64,000 nt of DNA from Lacinutrix sp. C3R15 (GTDB lineage: Bacteria > Bacteroidota > Bacteroidia > Flavobacteriales > Flavobacteriaceae), in assembly GCF_018860825.1 (NCBI RefSeq), contig NZ_JAHKPZ010000030.1, positions 287,695 through 351,694 on the forward strand. Reading direction: 5' to 3'. Positions 8,830-18,448 of this stretch are shown here, piece by piece (position 1 is the first letter of the stretch; the number at the start of each line of letters is the position of its first letter). The notes under the pieces are model-generated. The model was not told the origin of the DNA, did no database searches, and worked only from the letters and a program-made list of their open reading frames with translations. The position numbers were made by a program, and so were the translations under genes.

Positions 8830-9729
8830 TTAATAAGACCACATGTCCATTTCAAAGTTTCTGATTTTATCTTTAATTCTATCAGATTCTAATAATTGCA
8901 TTAAAGCATTTTCTGTAATATACTCATCAACTGTTCTATCACCATAAACGTTTTCTTCTTTATACACATAGCCGTTAAAACGTCTTGAGTTTAAGATATG
9001 ATCAAATGAAAATGGTACAGCACTGTTTTTATTATTAAATGCTTTAGCTTCATGTAAAACCTCTCTTGCATCTGGAAAAAATATCCAATATAAAGGGTTT
9101 GGTTCTTTATTTTCTTCGTCATCACTATCAATAAAGTTTACATCTGGTGCTGCTGGAGCAAGACCTAATAATCTAAATTTTAGTTCACCTTGACGTTTAT
9201 CAAAATACCAAAGACCTTTAATTAAATATGCACTTACATCATAAGAAGCGATTTCTCTTTTTGTAATATATTCTGCATCTACGTAACCATCCGCATTTAA
9301 TTGATCATAACCAATATCTAAAGTATCTACTTTACTCGTTATATCTTTTAAATCTTTTAAACTACGTTTTGCAGTAAAATAAGAATCGTCATAAACATTT
9401 TCAATTTTACCTTCTTTGATTGCTTTAGTTAAAACATCATATAAAGAACGTCTGTTGCTTCCAATGTTATTTGTATCTACAGGGTAGTATAACGGAAAGT
9501 TTACACGTTCATCTAAAACCACTTTTTCCCAAGTCATTTTAGAGTACATAATGTCTCTATCATCTACATAACCATATTCTAATGGTTTGTCGTTATCTAC
9601 TGCTTTTTGTGCTTCAGTTCTAACTCCTATCTCTTGAGGTGTTTTCGCATTTAAAATATTTGCCTGCGAAAAACCTGTAGTTGTTAGTGCTACACTAAAA
9701 ATGGTTAATAAAAAAGATTTATAATTCAT
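8830..9729 (-). CDS. gldN: Gliding motility / T9SS protein GldN
   Basis: Periplasmic component of the type IX secretion system, which together with GldK forms a ring under the outer membrane. 299 aa with a signal peptide (MNYKSFLLTIFSVALTTTGF, cleavage near SQA). Recognised from the conserved body (for example LYYPVDTNN and WIFFPDAREVLHEA) and from its place as the last of gldK-gldL-gldM-gldN. It ends with a short acidic, tryptophan-containing tail. Needed in known flavobacteria for gliding and secretion of cargo such as the T9SS protein at 57.5 kb. Confidence 0.93.
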   Translation of the reverse strand: MNYKSFLLTIFSVALTTTGFSQANILNAKTPQEIGVRTEAQKAVDNDKPLEYGYVDDRDIMYSKMTWEKVVLDERVNFPLYYPVDTNNIGSNRRSLYDVLTKAIKEGKIENVYDDSYFTAKRSLKDLKDITSKVDTLDIGYDQLNADGYVDAEYITKREIASYDVSAYLIKGLWYFDKRQGELKFRLLGLAPAAPDVNFIDSDDEENKEPNPLYWIFFPDAREVLHEAKAFNNKNSAVPFSFDHILNSRRFNGYVYKEENVYGDRTVDEYITENALMQLLESDRIKDKIRNFEMDMWSY

Positions 9730-9771
9730 CTTACAATAATTATTTTTAATTAATACTACTATAAAGTTGGT

Positions 9772-11337
9772 TTAGTTAGATAACTCTATAATAATTGGTG
9801 CTGCTGGCTTAATTCTTGGTCCATTACTTTTTGATTTAATATCAAATATTTGAACATCTGATCCACGCTTAGCTTTACGTAAAGCAGCTTTTGCTTGAGA
9901 ATTAAGTTTGTTTCCTGAACAAGTAACACTTGGTGAACCAGGAACTTTAAATTTAAATGATGTTACAGTTAAAGGTAAATCGAAATCAAAGTCTTCTAAA
10001 ACAGCCTCTACTCTACCAATTTCTACATTGTTTCTTGGTAATGAGAATTGTCCAGTTTTACCAACCATTTGACCTGAAGGCTTAGGAATATCTTTAATTC
10101 TAAATGTTTTACTATCTCCAACAGATTTACCGTCGTCTAATTTAGCAGTTACTTTAATTGTAACCTCTTTACCTGTAGTAGGCACCATGTTGTATTTTCC
10201 TGTTCCAGAACCTCTAGTTAAACCAGTTCCTGTTGCAGATACTTTATTATCAGGTACTCCAGCAAAAGAGATTGTCATTGGGTTTACAACACCACGATAA
10301 ACAACATTCATTTTGTCTGCTGAAATAGTTGCAGAATTAGGTCTTGGTACTACCACGTAGTTAGCCTCGATAGGAATTGGTAATTCTTTACCATTTTCAA
10401 TAAAGGTAAACTGACCATCAATAGTATGTTCTCCAACATTTCCTACATTGAAATCTAATTTTGCAGCTCCTGTTGAATCAATAGCTGTAGCTAAATCAAT
10501 CTCTTCTCCTTGTACAACTAATTTTGTTGGTGGTACGTTAGCGTATTTACCAATTACAACTCTACCTTGAAATTTTTCTCCTGCAAAGAATGCAGATTTA
10601 TCAGCTAATACAATTGCTTTATAGTTGTTTAAAGTAGTAGCTTCTGTTAATGTTTTACCTAAAAACAGGTTATACATGTTAGCTTCTGTTACTTTAACAT
10701 CATTTTGCATTGCAGTTAACTTAGTATATGATGCAATTGCTGGAAATCCTTGGAAATTATAGTTTAACCAATCAATTTTTTTACCGTCTTTATTTGTTAC
10801 TTTTTCAGTACTAAACGTTTTTTCAAAAGCCTCAGCTGCTCCTCTATAAGATTCATCTGTAGCTAACACTTTTTTAACTTCAGATTTATAAAGGTTAATT
10901 TGATCCATTACCTCCTGACCTTTTTTAGTCAAACGATCACCAGTAAACCAAGCTTCATCTAGGATATCAGTTTTATCCATAGATTCAAAAGGTAGTTTTC
11001 CTGTTTTAGGATCTATTTTATATTGCCCAGCTTTAATAAGGTCTGCTTTAACACTTTCTAGATATTTAAAAAATTTATCTGAAGCGATTTGTATTTGTTG
11101 CGCTCTTGCTGCTGGAACTTTAAATTCTTCAGGTTTTTCTTCTCCTTTAGTTATTAAATCTCCTAATAAAGCCTCATTTCTATTAGTTGTAGCTTCGTTA
11201 GAATCTGCAAATTTTGCTTCCATCAATCCGAACGCTGAAAGTACTTCTTTTGACATATTCATAGCCATCATTGCGATGAATACTAAATACATCAAGTTAA
11301 TCATTTTCTGCCTTGCAGATGCTTTTCCTCCTGCCAT
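9772..11337 (-). CDS. gldM: Gliding motility / T9SS motor protein GldM
   Basis: Inner membrane motor component that spans the periplasm and couples the GldL proton channel to the outer membrane complex. 521 aa, the usual size. One TM helix near the N-terminus (about 13-35, MINLMYLVFIAMMAMNMSKE) is followed by a long periplasmic part with the family's alpha-helical first domain and three beta-rich domains. It lies between gldL (51 bases upstream) and gldN (42 bases downstream) on the same strand and presumably in one transcript. Confidence 0.95.
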   Translation of the reverse strand: MAGGKASARQKMINLMYLVFIAMMAMNMSKEVLSAFGLMEAKFADSNEATTNRNEALLGDLITKGEEKPEEFKVPAARAQQIQIASDKFFKYLESVKADLIKAGQYKIDPKTGKLPFESMDKTDILDEAWFTGDRLTKKGQEVMDQINLYKSEVKKVLATDESYRGAAEAFEKTFSTEKVTNKDGKKIDWLNYNFQGFPAIASYTKLTAMQNDVKVTEANMYNLFLGKTLTEATTLNNYKAIVLADKSAFFAGEKFQGRVVIGKYANVPPTKLVVQGEEIDLATAIDSTGAAKLDFNVGNVGEHTIDGQFTFIENGKELPIPIEANYVVVPRPNSATISADKMNVVYRGVVNPMTISFAGVPDNKVSATGTGLTRGSGTGKYNMVPTTGKEVTIKVTAKLDDGKSVGDSKTFRIKDIPKPSGQMVGKTGQFSLPRNNVEIGRVEAVLEDFDFDLPLTVTSFKFKVPGSPSVTCSGNKLNSQAKAALRKAKRGSDVQIFDIKSKSNGPRIKPAAPIIIELSN

Positions 11338-11388
11338 TTTTAATTAGTTTTTTATTGGTTAATAATATAAGTTAATAACAAATACTAA

Positions 11389-12030
11389 TTAGTTTTTGTT
11401 CATTGCAGAAAGCATTCCACCATATACTCCATTTAAAGAAGATAAGTTTGAAGCTAAAGATTGCATTTGCTCTTTTAATTTAGCAGCATTTTCAACAGCT
11501 TCTTCATTAATTGAAGCTTGTCTAGTAGCGCTTTCCATTTGTACTTTGTACAGGCTGTTTAAAGATTCCATTTGTGCAGCAGCTAAAGACATTTCTTCGC
11601 TATATTTCTTTTGTGCAGCAATACCGTCTACGGTTGGAGAAATACCTTTTGCAGCTCCTTCAAAATTTTTGATGCTTGCTCCTAAGCTAGCCATTAATTC
11701 TCCATCAATTTTAGCATCCTTTAATAAGTTGTCTAATTTTTTAGATAATAATCCTTCTGCTTCACTTTCTTGAGGCGCTGCTTTTACTTTCTTAGCACCT
11801 ACTGAAGCCCCTCCAGCTAATTCTGGATATACTAGAGACCAATCTAAATCACCTGCTTGTCTTTCAAAAGCAGAGTATGTAAATACTAATGCTTCTACAA
11901 TCATACCTAATGTAAGGATTTCAGAAGCGTAAGGCCAGTGCTGAATTTTAAATAAAGCTCCAACAATTACAATTGCTGCTCCTAATCCGTAGATCATATT
12001 AGTTACTGTGATTTTACCTTTTTGTGCCAT
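11389..12030 (-). CDS. gldL: Gliding motility / T9SS motor protein GldL
   Basis: Inner membrane proton-channel subunit of the gliding/T9SS motor; family members form a GldL5-GldM2 complex. 213 aa with two TM helices near the N-terminus (about 10-30 and 36-54), separated by a tight IQHWPYASE turn. E46 in helix 2 (GMIVEALVF) corresponds, by position, to the membrane glutamate known to be important in Flavobacterium johnsoniae GldL. The C-terminal cytosolic part is rich in Ala, Ser and Lys and predicted helical. Second gene of gldKLMN. Confidence 0.94.
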   Translation of the reverse strand: MAQKGKITVTNMIYGLGAAIVIVGALFKIQHWPYASEILTLGMIVEALVFTYSAFERQAGDLDWSLVYPELAGGASVGAKKVKAAPQESEAEGLLSKKLDNLLKDAKIDGELMASLGASIKNFEGAAKGISPTVDGIAAQKKYSEEMSLAAAQMESLNSLYKVQMESATRQASINEEAVENAAKLKEQMQSLASNLSSLNGVYGGMLSAMNKN

Positions 12031-12112
12031 AATTTTAATTTGTTTTTAAGTACTTAAATACTTTAAGTTGATTATTATTTATAATTAATTTGGTTAGTTT
12101 TTTTTAGTTATA

Positions 12113-13477
12113 TTATCTAGCGTTAGCTGTAACATCTGTTCCCATATAATCTTGAACAGTTCTAAATCCTATATAACTTCTTGCAGAATCTGCATATTCA
12201 TAATCTCTAGAACTTACTTGTAAATAATAAGCAACATCTTTCCAAGACCCTCCTCTTACCACTTTACGTTGGTTATTTACATCGTTAACACTAGGGTTTA
12301 TTGTAGATACGTATTCATAAGAACTAGGATCATAAGAAGCACTTACCCATTCTGACACGTTTCCTGCCATGTTGTATAAGTTAAAATCATTTGGCTCATA
12401 AGATTTAGCTTCTACAGTGTATAAAGCTTGATCTGCAGCATAATCACCTCTTAATGGTTTAAAGTTTGCCATAAAACAACCTCTATCATTTTTAGCATAA
12501 GGTCCTCCCCAAGGAAAAGTTGCTCCTTGTAAACCTCCTCTTGCAGCATATTCCCATTCTGCTTCAGATGGTAATCTGTATTCATTAACGTATTGTAGGT
12601 TTTTCTCTTTTCTGTATGCGTTGTGATATAAAGTTCTCCACTCACAGAAAGCTTTTGCTTGTTTCCAAGAAACTCCTACTACAGGATATTCTCCATAAGC
12701 ATCATGCCAAAAGTAGTCGTTATGCATTGGCTCATTGTAAGAGTATGCAAAATCTCTAATCCAAGCTGTAGTATCTGGATAAATCTCAACAGCTTCTGTA
12801 ATTAAAAACTCTGATCTCTTCTTTCCTTTATTACTAACTCTTGCTGCTTTTTCAATATCCATATAAGTATATTGAAATTTAAATTTTGACACATCCCAAG
12901 TACGTTGCCCATTGTAAGATTCTTCAATAGGTAAATACATAGTATCCATTACCTCTACATAATATTCATCTGGATATTCTGAAGTATCTAAAATTAAATC
13001 TACATCGTGATTTAATTTTCTACCTTCATAACCAGTTTCACCCATTCCACTGTAGTTATCATACATATATTGTTCATATGCATTCATATTTTCTGGATCT
13101 GCATCTTTAAAAGCAAATTCACCAATACCACCATCTCCAGGAGTTGCTCCTACTTCATCTGCTAATATTGCAAGTTTAGTTCTAATAGTAGAATCTCTTA
13201 CCCATTGAACGAATTGGCGATATTCACTATTTGTAATTTCAGTTGCATCCATATAGAACGATCTTACTGTTACCGTTTTAGTTGGTGCATCTTGTATTCC
13301 AGCTAAATCATCATCAGATTTACCCATAATAAATGCTCCTCCAGGTATTAATTCCATACCATATGGCTTTTCAGGATGCCACTTCTTTCCTTTAACACCA
13401 ACTAGCTGTCCTCTGTCACCAGAACCACAACTTGAAAGGAATGCTAAAACTACTGTTAATAAGAGAAAATTCTTCAT
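12113..13477 (-). CDS. gldK: Gliding motility / T9SS lipoprotein GldK
   Basis: Outer membrane lipoprotein of the T9SS ring with a formylglycine-generating-enzyme-like (sulfatase-modifying factor) fold. I chose the ATG at 13475-13477 because it begins the lipoprotein signal MKNFLLLTVVLAFLSSC with Cys17; the frame stays open for 42 more codons upstream, but that stretch is aromatic-rich and disrupts the signal. An ATG two codons upstream is an equally possible start. Fold markers: GVSWKQAKAFCEW, RLPSEAEWEYAARGG, NMAGNVSEWV and VVRGGSW near the C-terminus. About 454 aa, as in relatives. First gene of gldKLMN. Confidence 0.94.
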   Translation of the reverse strand: MKNFLLLTVVLAFLSSCGSGDRGQLVGVKGKKWHPEKPYGMELIPGGAFIMGKSDDDLAGIQDAPTKTVTVRSFYMDATEITNSEYRQFVQWVRDSTIRTKLAILADEVGATPGDGGIGEFAFKDADPENMNAYEQYMYDNYSGMGETGYEGRKLNHDVDLILDTSEYPDEYYVEVMDTMYLPIEESYNGQRTWDVSKFKFQYTYMDIEKAARVSNKGKKRSEFLITEAVEIYPDTTAWIRDFAYSYNEPMHNDYFWHDAYGEYPVVGVSWKQAKAFCEWRTLYHNAYRKEKNLQYVNEYRLPSEAEWEYAARGGLQGATFPWGGPYAKNDRGCFMANFKPLRGDYAADQALYTVEAKSYEPNDFNLYNMAGNVSEWVSASYDPSSYEYVSTINPSVNDVNNQRKVVRGGSWKDVAYYLQVSSRDYEYADSARSYIGFRTVQDYMGTDVTANAR

Positions 13478-13641
13478 ATTCATTGAAAACTCGAGGTTAA
13501 TTATTCTGTGCTCAAAATTTAAGAGCGTAAACATATTTATATATTTTTTAAAAAACAACTTTTTTGTGAAAAAAAAATACGGTTCGTCGTAAAAATAAAA
13601 CATTTAAACGACAAAACTATAATTTTAACACGTAAAAACCG

Positions 13642-14811
13642 CTATACGCAATTCTTCTGAAATGCTTTGTACCAACGTTCTGGTAAAATATTGTTACAAG
13701 CGTCTATATAATCTTGGTGCATGCAAGGTAATAACGTATGTCTTTTTAATTTATTATTCATTTCATTTAAAAAAGGTATTTCTATCCACCATCTACCTGT
13801 TTTTATGCTTTTATAAAAGATTAAATCTTGATCATCAATTAGGGTAATAAACTTCTGATAATTATTTTCATTTTTAAAATCACCATCATCACTAACTCTA
13901 CAATTTACACCTTCTACAAAGTACCATATAATTTGTGAAATAAGCATTGCTGTTATTTCATCATCTTTAGATGGCTTATATTCCCAAATACCTAAAGAGG
14001 TAACTTTATTACTTATTCCTGCATAACGAGAAATAGCACAGACTTCTTTACCATCTAAACCATTTGGTGAATCTTTTTGATTTAAACTTACTTCTGATGA
14101 TTTCACAGCTCTTAAATCTATACTTACAATATTTGCATCACGCATTACAGGTTCTACAATGGTAATATCATTGGATACTTGACCTAAACGATAGGCGTCA
14201 AAGTACAACTTTTCCATCAAATCTATCTCTTCTTGCGAATTAAAATATGTTTGATAGCCAATTGCTGAATAATTGAAAAGGTTAAATGGCTGATCTAGTA
14301 TAATTTTACCAACAAAACTATTGTTTTTAATAGGTTTTGCAGAATCACCTAAATCAAATTTAGAATCTACATTAACAACATTAACCATAGGTATAATATT
14401 ATCATAAGCACGATAATTGGCATATGTTAAATCCTGGCTTCCTCCTATAATTATAGGAATCACTCCTTTTTGCACTAAAATAGCGATTGTAGTTTTTAAA
14501 GCAAAGTAAGTATCTTCAACAGATTCTCCTTTATTAATATCTCCTAAATCGGCAATTGTTGTATTCCAACTACCAGGAAAGAGAGTATAGAAAGATTTAC
14601 GTATTTCGTTTAAATTAAAATCTTCTCCTATATAGTTGATATCATTTCTAGTTTCAAGCACACCCAAAATAGCAAGTTGCACTCCTTCTAGATCTGGAAC
14701 TCCTTGTTGTTTAGAATGTATTTTTAATTTTCGACCTAAAGCTTGTTCTGGCAATAATTCATTATGCGCTAAAACGATATCTGAAACTGGTGAAAGAAAA
14801 TTAAAATTCAT
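13642..14811 (-). CDS. Ureohydrolase (arginase/formimidoylglutamase)-like protein, probable pseudoenzyme
   Basis: Arginase/deacetylase-fold protein, 389 aa, usually annotated formimidoylglutamase or arginase. The three manganese-binding motifs of active enzymes are degraded: GGDH reads GGSQD (123-127), DAHxD reads DSKFD (149-153), and SxDxD reads SIDLR (230-234), so about half of the metal ligands are gone. Catalysis by the usual binuclear manganese site is therefore doubtful. It sits 8 bases after topA and about 165 bases upstream of the gldK start. This neighbourhood is common in gliding flavobacteria, which suggests a structural or regulatory role; that is inference. Confidence 0.8.
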   Translation of the reverse strand: MNFNFLSPVSDIVLAHNELLPEQALGRKLKIHSKQQGVPDLEGVQLAILGVLETRNDINYIGEDFNLNEIRKSFYTLFPGSWNTTIADLGDINKGESVEDTYFALKTTIAILVQKGVIPIIIGGSQDLTYANYRAYDNIIPMVNVVNVDSKFDLGDSAKPIKNNSFVGKIILDQPFNLFNYSAIGYQTYFNSQEEIDLMEKLYFDAYRLGQVSNDITIVEPVMRDANIVSIDLRAVKSSEVSLNQKDSPNGLDGKEVCAISRYAGISNKVTSLGIWEYKPSKDDEITAMLISQIIWYFVEGVNCRVSDDGDFKNENNYQKFITLIDDQDLIFYKSIKTGRWWIEIPFLNEMNNKLKRHTLLPCMHQDYIDACNNILPERWYKAFQKNCV

Positions 14812-14818
14812 GAACTAC

Positions 14819-17326
14819 TTATTTCTTTTTTGCGGTTGTTTTTTTCTTTGCTGGCGCTTTTTTCTTAGCTACTTTCTTTTTAGGTGCATTTTTTTCGATG
14901 ATACCCTTGACTTCTTCTAAAGTTAAAGCTGCAGCATCTGTTGTTTTAGGTAATTCAATTTTTACTTTACCTTGTAATATATTGAATCTTCCCCAACGTG
15001 CTTTTTCAACTCGAATGCCGTCATCTTCCCAGTTATGAATAACCTTATCTATTTCTTTTTGAATCTTAGCTTCTATTAATTCTACAATATCTGCATCTGA
15101 TAAATTATCCCAATCGTATTTTTTGTTTACATTAATAAACATATTGTTCCATTTTATAAATGGACCAAAACGACCTTTTCCTTTTTGCACTGGTAAATCT
15201 TGATAATGATAAATTGGCGCGTCTGCTTTTTGCTTTTCTTTAATTAAAACAATAGCATCATCTAACTCTACTGTTAATGGATCGGTTCCTTTTGGTAGCG
15301 AAACATAAGCAGCTCCAAATTTAACATAAGGCCCAAAACGACCATTATTAACCTGTACTTCTTCGCCTTCAAAGGTTCCTAAATCTTTAGGAAGCTGAAA
15401 CAAATCCATTGCCTCTTCAAAAGTAATAGTCCCTAATTGTTGATCTGGACTTAAACTAGCATAGGTTGGTGTTTCTTCATCATCTGGCTCTCCCATTTGC
15501 ACCATAGGTCCAAATTTACCTAAACGTACACTAATACGTTTTCCTGTTTTTGGATCTTTTCCTAAAATACGTTCTCCAGATTCTCTTTCGGCATTTTCTT
15601 GTACATCGGTCACTTTAGGATGAAAAGATTTATAGAAAGACTTCATCATTTTTTTCCAATCCTTCTTTCCTTCAGCTATATCATCAAACTGATTTTCTAC
15701 TTTTGCAGTAAAATTATAGTCTAAAATACTTTCAAAATGATTTACTAAAAAGTCGGTAACGATCATACCAATATCTGTTGGCACCAATTTTCCTTTATCA
15801 GATCCTACTTTTTCTGTTAACACGACATCTTTAACATTGCCGCTTTTTAATGTAAGTTGGGTATAATCACGTGCAACACCATCAACAGTTCCTTTTTCTA
15901 TGTAGTTTCTATTTTGAATTGTAGAAATAGTTGGCGCATATGTAGATGGACGACCAATACCAAGTTCTTCTAATTTCTTTACTAAAGAAGCTTCTGTAAA
16001 TCTTGCTGGTGGTCTTGTGTAACGCTCTGTTGCTGTAATGTAATTATTTAAAAGTGTTTCATTTACTTTCATTGCAGGCAACATACCATCTTGCTCTACA
16101 TCTTCATCATCTGTTCCTTCTAAATATACTTTTAAAAACCCATCAAATTTAATAACCTCTCCGTTTGCAGTAAAGATTTCACTGTTTTTTGAAGATTCTA
16201 TCTTCACATTGGTACGCTCTAATTGTGCTTCACTCATTTGTGATGCAATAGCACGTTTCCAAATTAAATCGTACAATCTTGCTTGATCTCTATCAATATT
16301 TACAGAGTGCGTTGCAAAATTTGTTGGACGAATAGCTTCGTGTGCTTCTTGAGCACCTTTAGCTTTTCCTTTATAATTTCTTGGCTTACTGTATTTTTCA
16401 CCATAAGCACTTTCAATTTCTGCCTGTGCTCCTTTTCTTGCTTCATCAGATAAATTTACACTATCTGTTCTCATATAGGTAATTAATCCCGCTTCATATA
16501 GACGTTGTGCCATATTCATGGTTTTACTTACCGAAAAATATAATTTTCTTGCTGCTTCTTGTTGTAATGTAGATGTGGTAAAAGGTGCTGCAGGTGATTT
16601 TTTTGCTGGTTTTTTCTGCAAATCTGCCACCTTAAAATCTGCCGCTGCATTACTTTCTAGAAACGCATAGGCTTCTTTTTTTGTAGCAAAATTCTTTGGT
16701 AGTTTTGCTTTAAAAGACTGGCCTTCTTCATTAGAAAACTCTGCGTCTATTCTATATGATGCTTCTGCTTTAAATTCTTGAATTTCTCTTTCTTTTTCAA
16801 CAATTAGTCGTACAGAAACCGATTGTACACGTCCAGCCGAAAGACCTCCTTTTACTTTACGCCATAAAACAGGAGAAAGCTCATAACCTACAATTCTATC
16901 TAACACTCTACGTGCTTGTTGCGCATCTACTAAATGATAGTCAATACTTCTAGGGTTTTCTATTGCTTTCTGTATTGCTGTTTTAGTAATTTCGTGAAAA
17001 ACAATACGCTTTGTTTTTTCTTTATCTAGTTTTAAGGTTTCTGCTAAATGCCATGCAATCGCTTCTCCTTCTCGATCCTCATCACTAGCTAGCCAAATAA
17101 CATCTGCTTTTTTTGCTAAGTCTTTTAGTTTTTTTACTACTGCTTTTTTGTCTTTAGATACTTCATATTTAGGGTTAAAATCACCATCTACATCTACTCC
17201 TAATTCTTTAGACGGTAAGTCTGCAATATGCCCAAAACTAGACTCTACTTTATAATCTTTTCCAAGAAATTTTTCAATAGTTTTTGCTTTTGCAGGTGAC
17301 TCTACGATAACTAAATTCTTCGCCAT
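14819..17326 (-). CDS. topA: DNA topoisomerase I
   Basis: Type IA topoisomerase that relaxes negative supercoils, 835 aa. TOPRIM domain at the N-terminus (KNLVIVESPAKAKTIEKFLG) with acidic triad SDEDREGEA at 81-89; catalytic tyrosine Y284 in LITYMRTDS. The C-terminal part carries repeated topo-I modules without classical four-cysteine zinc fingers (for example GRFGPYVKFG and GRFGPFIKW), then a Lys/Ala-rich tail of about 25 residues that could bind DNA non-specifically. Followed after 7 bases by the ureohydrolase-like gene. Confidence 0.97.
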   Translation of the reverse strand: MAKNLVIVESPAKAKTIEKFLGKDYKVESSFGHIADLPSKELGVDVDGDFNPKYEVSKDKKAVVKKLKDLAKKADVIWLASDEDREGEAIAWHLAETLKLDKEKTKRIVFHEITKTAIQKAIENPRSIDYHLVDAQQARRVLDRIVGYELSPVLWRKVKGGLSAGRVQSVSVRLIVEKEREIQEFKAEASYRIDAEFSNEEGQSFKAKLPKNFATKKEAYAFLESNAAADFKVADLQKKPAKKSPAAPFTTSTLQQEAARKLYFSVSKTMNMAQRLYEAGLITYMRTDSVNLSDEARKGAQAEIESAYGEKYSKPRNYKGKAKGAQEAHEAIRPTNFATHSVNIDRDQARLYDLIWKRAIASQMSEAQLERTNVKIESSKNSEIFTANGEVIKFDGFLKVYLEGTDDEDVEQDGMLPAMKVNETLLNNYITATERYTRPPARFTEASLVKKLEELGIGRPSTYAPTISTIQNRNYIEKGTVDGVARDYTQLTLKSGNVKDVVLTEKVGSDKGKLVPTDIGMIVTDFLVNHFESILDYNFTAKVENQFDDIAEGKKDWKKMMKSFYKSFHPKVTDVQENAERESGERILGKDPKTGKRISVRLGKFGPMVQMGEPDDEETPTYASLSPDQQLGTITFEEAMDLFQLPKDLGTFEGEEVQVNNGRFGPYVKFGAAYVSLPKGTDPLTVELDDAIVLIKEKQKADAPIYHYQDLPVQKGKGRFGPFIKWNNMFINVNKKYDWDNLSDADIVELIEAKIQKEIDKVIHNWEDDGIRVEKARWGRFNILQGKVKIELPKTTDAAALTLEEVKGIIEKNAPKKKVAKKKAPAKKKTTAKKK

Positions 17327-17420
17327 ATTTCTATTTTTTCAGAGTGCAAAGGTATGCGAAAAAAAATTCACGTTCCTAATTTATTCTATTTTGAGCTATA
17401 AATTCTCAATAAAACTAATA

Positions 17421-17446
17421 AAAAAAGCCTGATTTAACAGGCTTTT
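17421..17446 (-). terminator. Terminator of the membrane-protein gene
   Basis: Stem AAAAGCCTG / CAGGCTTTT with a 6-base loop; on the minus strand the second arm runs into six T. It follows the stop of the 17465-18238 gene by about 20 bases and separates it from topA. Confidence 0.8.
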
Positions 17447-17464
17447 AAAGATTTTACAAGTATT

Positions 17465-18238
17465 TTAAAAATTTTCTATTTGCTTATTTTCATCTTCTGC
17501 ATTAAAACCAACAGACTCCTTATATATATAATATGCAGGAATGTATGCAAAGGATGCTGTTATAAAAACACCTACAAAACACATAATCATACCAACTATA
17601 GAAGCCAAAATAGAACTGATAATAATTAAACCAAAAGTAATTAGCCATTTTTTATTACCTAAAACAAAACCAGATTTAATTATTTCTGAAACCGATTGCT
17701 CAGGATTAAATGCAAAAATGACATTCATTAAAGTTATTGGCACTATTACATAAAAAATAGGGAGGTAACATAAAAGTATTGCTGCTAATGATATACCAAA
17801 AGTAGCAAGAGATAATTTTATTAACTTACTTAGGTATGGTTTTCTTAAATAAAAGAAATAATCCTCTTTACCTGCTTCATCTAAATCTTTCATTTTACAA
17901 ATTCTGTAAAAACCTGCTCGCATACCAAACGAAATTACTGAAGCAATTAAACCAAACACTAACATAAACAAAAAGAATGGAAACATTAATATCGGGTTAA
18001 ACGCACTACTTTGACCATAGGTATTAGATTCAAACATATATGGATCTATTATTCCTGCTCCAATTAAAGGCAAATACATTAATAAATAAAAAGGTAAAAT
18101 AATCAATATGCTTAGCAAGATCATAACCATACCTTGTATCCATACTTTTTTAAAAAGCTCAATACTTTTATTAAATATATCTCCAAAATCTAATGTTTTG
18201 GCATTTTGCACTCTACTTTCAAATTCCTGAAACTTCAT
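17465..18238 (-). CDS. Integral membrane protein of unknown function
   Basis: 257 aa with about six hydrophobic helices (near 35-60, 83-105, 137-155, 158-175, 198-217 and 219-240). The N-terminal FGDIFNKSIELFKKVWIQG resembles the entry of the poorly characterised bacterial membrane family sometimes annotated DUF4013 or beta-carotene monooxygenase-like; that enzymatic label is not supported here because there are no catalytic histidines. Transcribed alone: a candidate -7 box lies upstream and a terminator downstream. Function not recognised. Confidence 0.75.
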   Translation of the reverse strand: MKFQEFESRVQNAKTLDFGDIFNKSIELFKKVWIQGMVMILLSILIILPFYLLMYLPLIGAGIIDPYMFESNTYGQSSAFNPILMFPFFLFMLVFGLIASVISFGMRAGFYRICKMKDLDEAGKEDYFFYLRKPYLSKLIKLSLATFGISLAAILLCYLPIFYVIVPITLMNVIFAFNPEQSVSEIIKSGFVLGNKKWLITFGLIIISSILASIVGMIMCFVGVFITASFAYIPAYYIYKESVGFNAEDENKQIENF

Positions 18239-18262
18239 TATTCCTGTTATTGGTTAGTGTTT

Positions 18263-18270
18263 CAAAATTA
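18263..18270 (-). promoter_or_regulatory. Candidate -7 box for the membrane-protein gene
   Basis: Minus-strand TAATTTTG fits TAnnTTTG, 24 bases upstream of the start codon. A TTT about 21 bases further upstream is the only -33 candidate. Confidence 0.4.
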
Positions 18271-18312
18271 AACAAATTAATAACATTAGATAAAAAAATA
18301 CACACTGTCACT

Positions 18313-18344
18313 TTGTCACTTTACTTAAAATAATCATATCTTTG
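18313..18344 (+). promoter_or_regulatory. Promoter of miaB
   Basis: TTG at 18313-18315, a 21-base spacer, then TATCTTTG at 18337-18344. This matches the published flavobacterial layout TTG-N17-23-TAnnTTTG. It leaves a leader of about 100 bases before the miaB ATG. Confidence 0.65.
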
Positions 18345-18427
18345 CATACTTATTGACATGGATTAAAATAAAACATTTTTTGCCTAAGCTAAATTAAAGC
18401 AAAGCTTAAAAGCAAAAAAACAAGACA

Positions 18428-18441
18428 CCTGTATGTACAGG
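18428..18441. promoter_or_regulatory. Perfect palindrome just upstream of the miaB start
   Basis: CCTGTATGTACAGG has 6-base arms and a 2-base centre and ends 7 bases before the ATG. It could be an operator or a hairpin over the ribosome binding region. Weak evidence. Confidence 0.3.
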
Positions 18442-18448
18442 CTTGAAT

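Noticed and set aside
13478-13603. Upstream extension of gldK by 42 codons
   Set aside because: The extension is Phe/Tyr/Lys-rich and would bury the lipoprotein signal that starts at 13477.
17465-18238. Beta-carotene monooxygenase function for the membrane protein
   Set aside because: This label is used for similar membrane proteins, but the iron-binding histidines of that enzyme class are absent.
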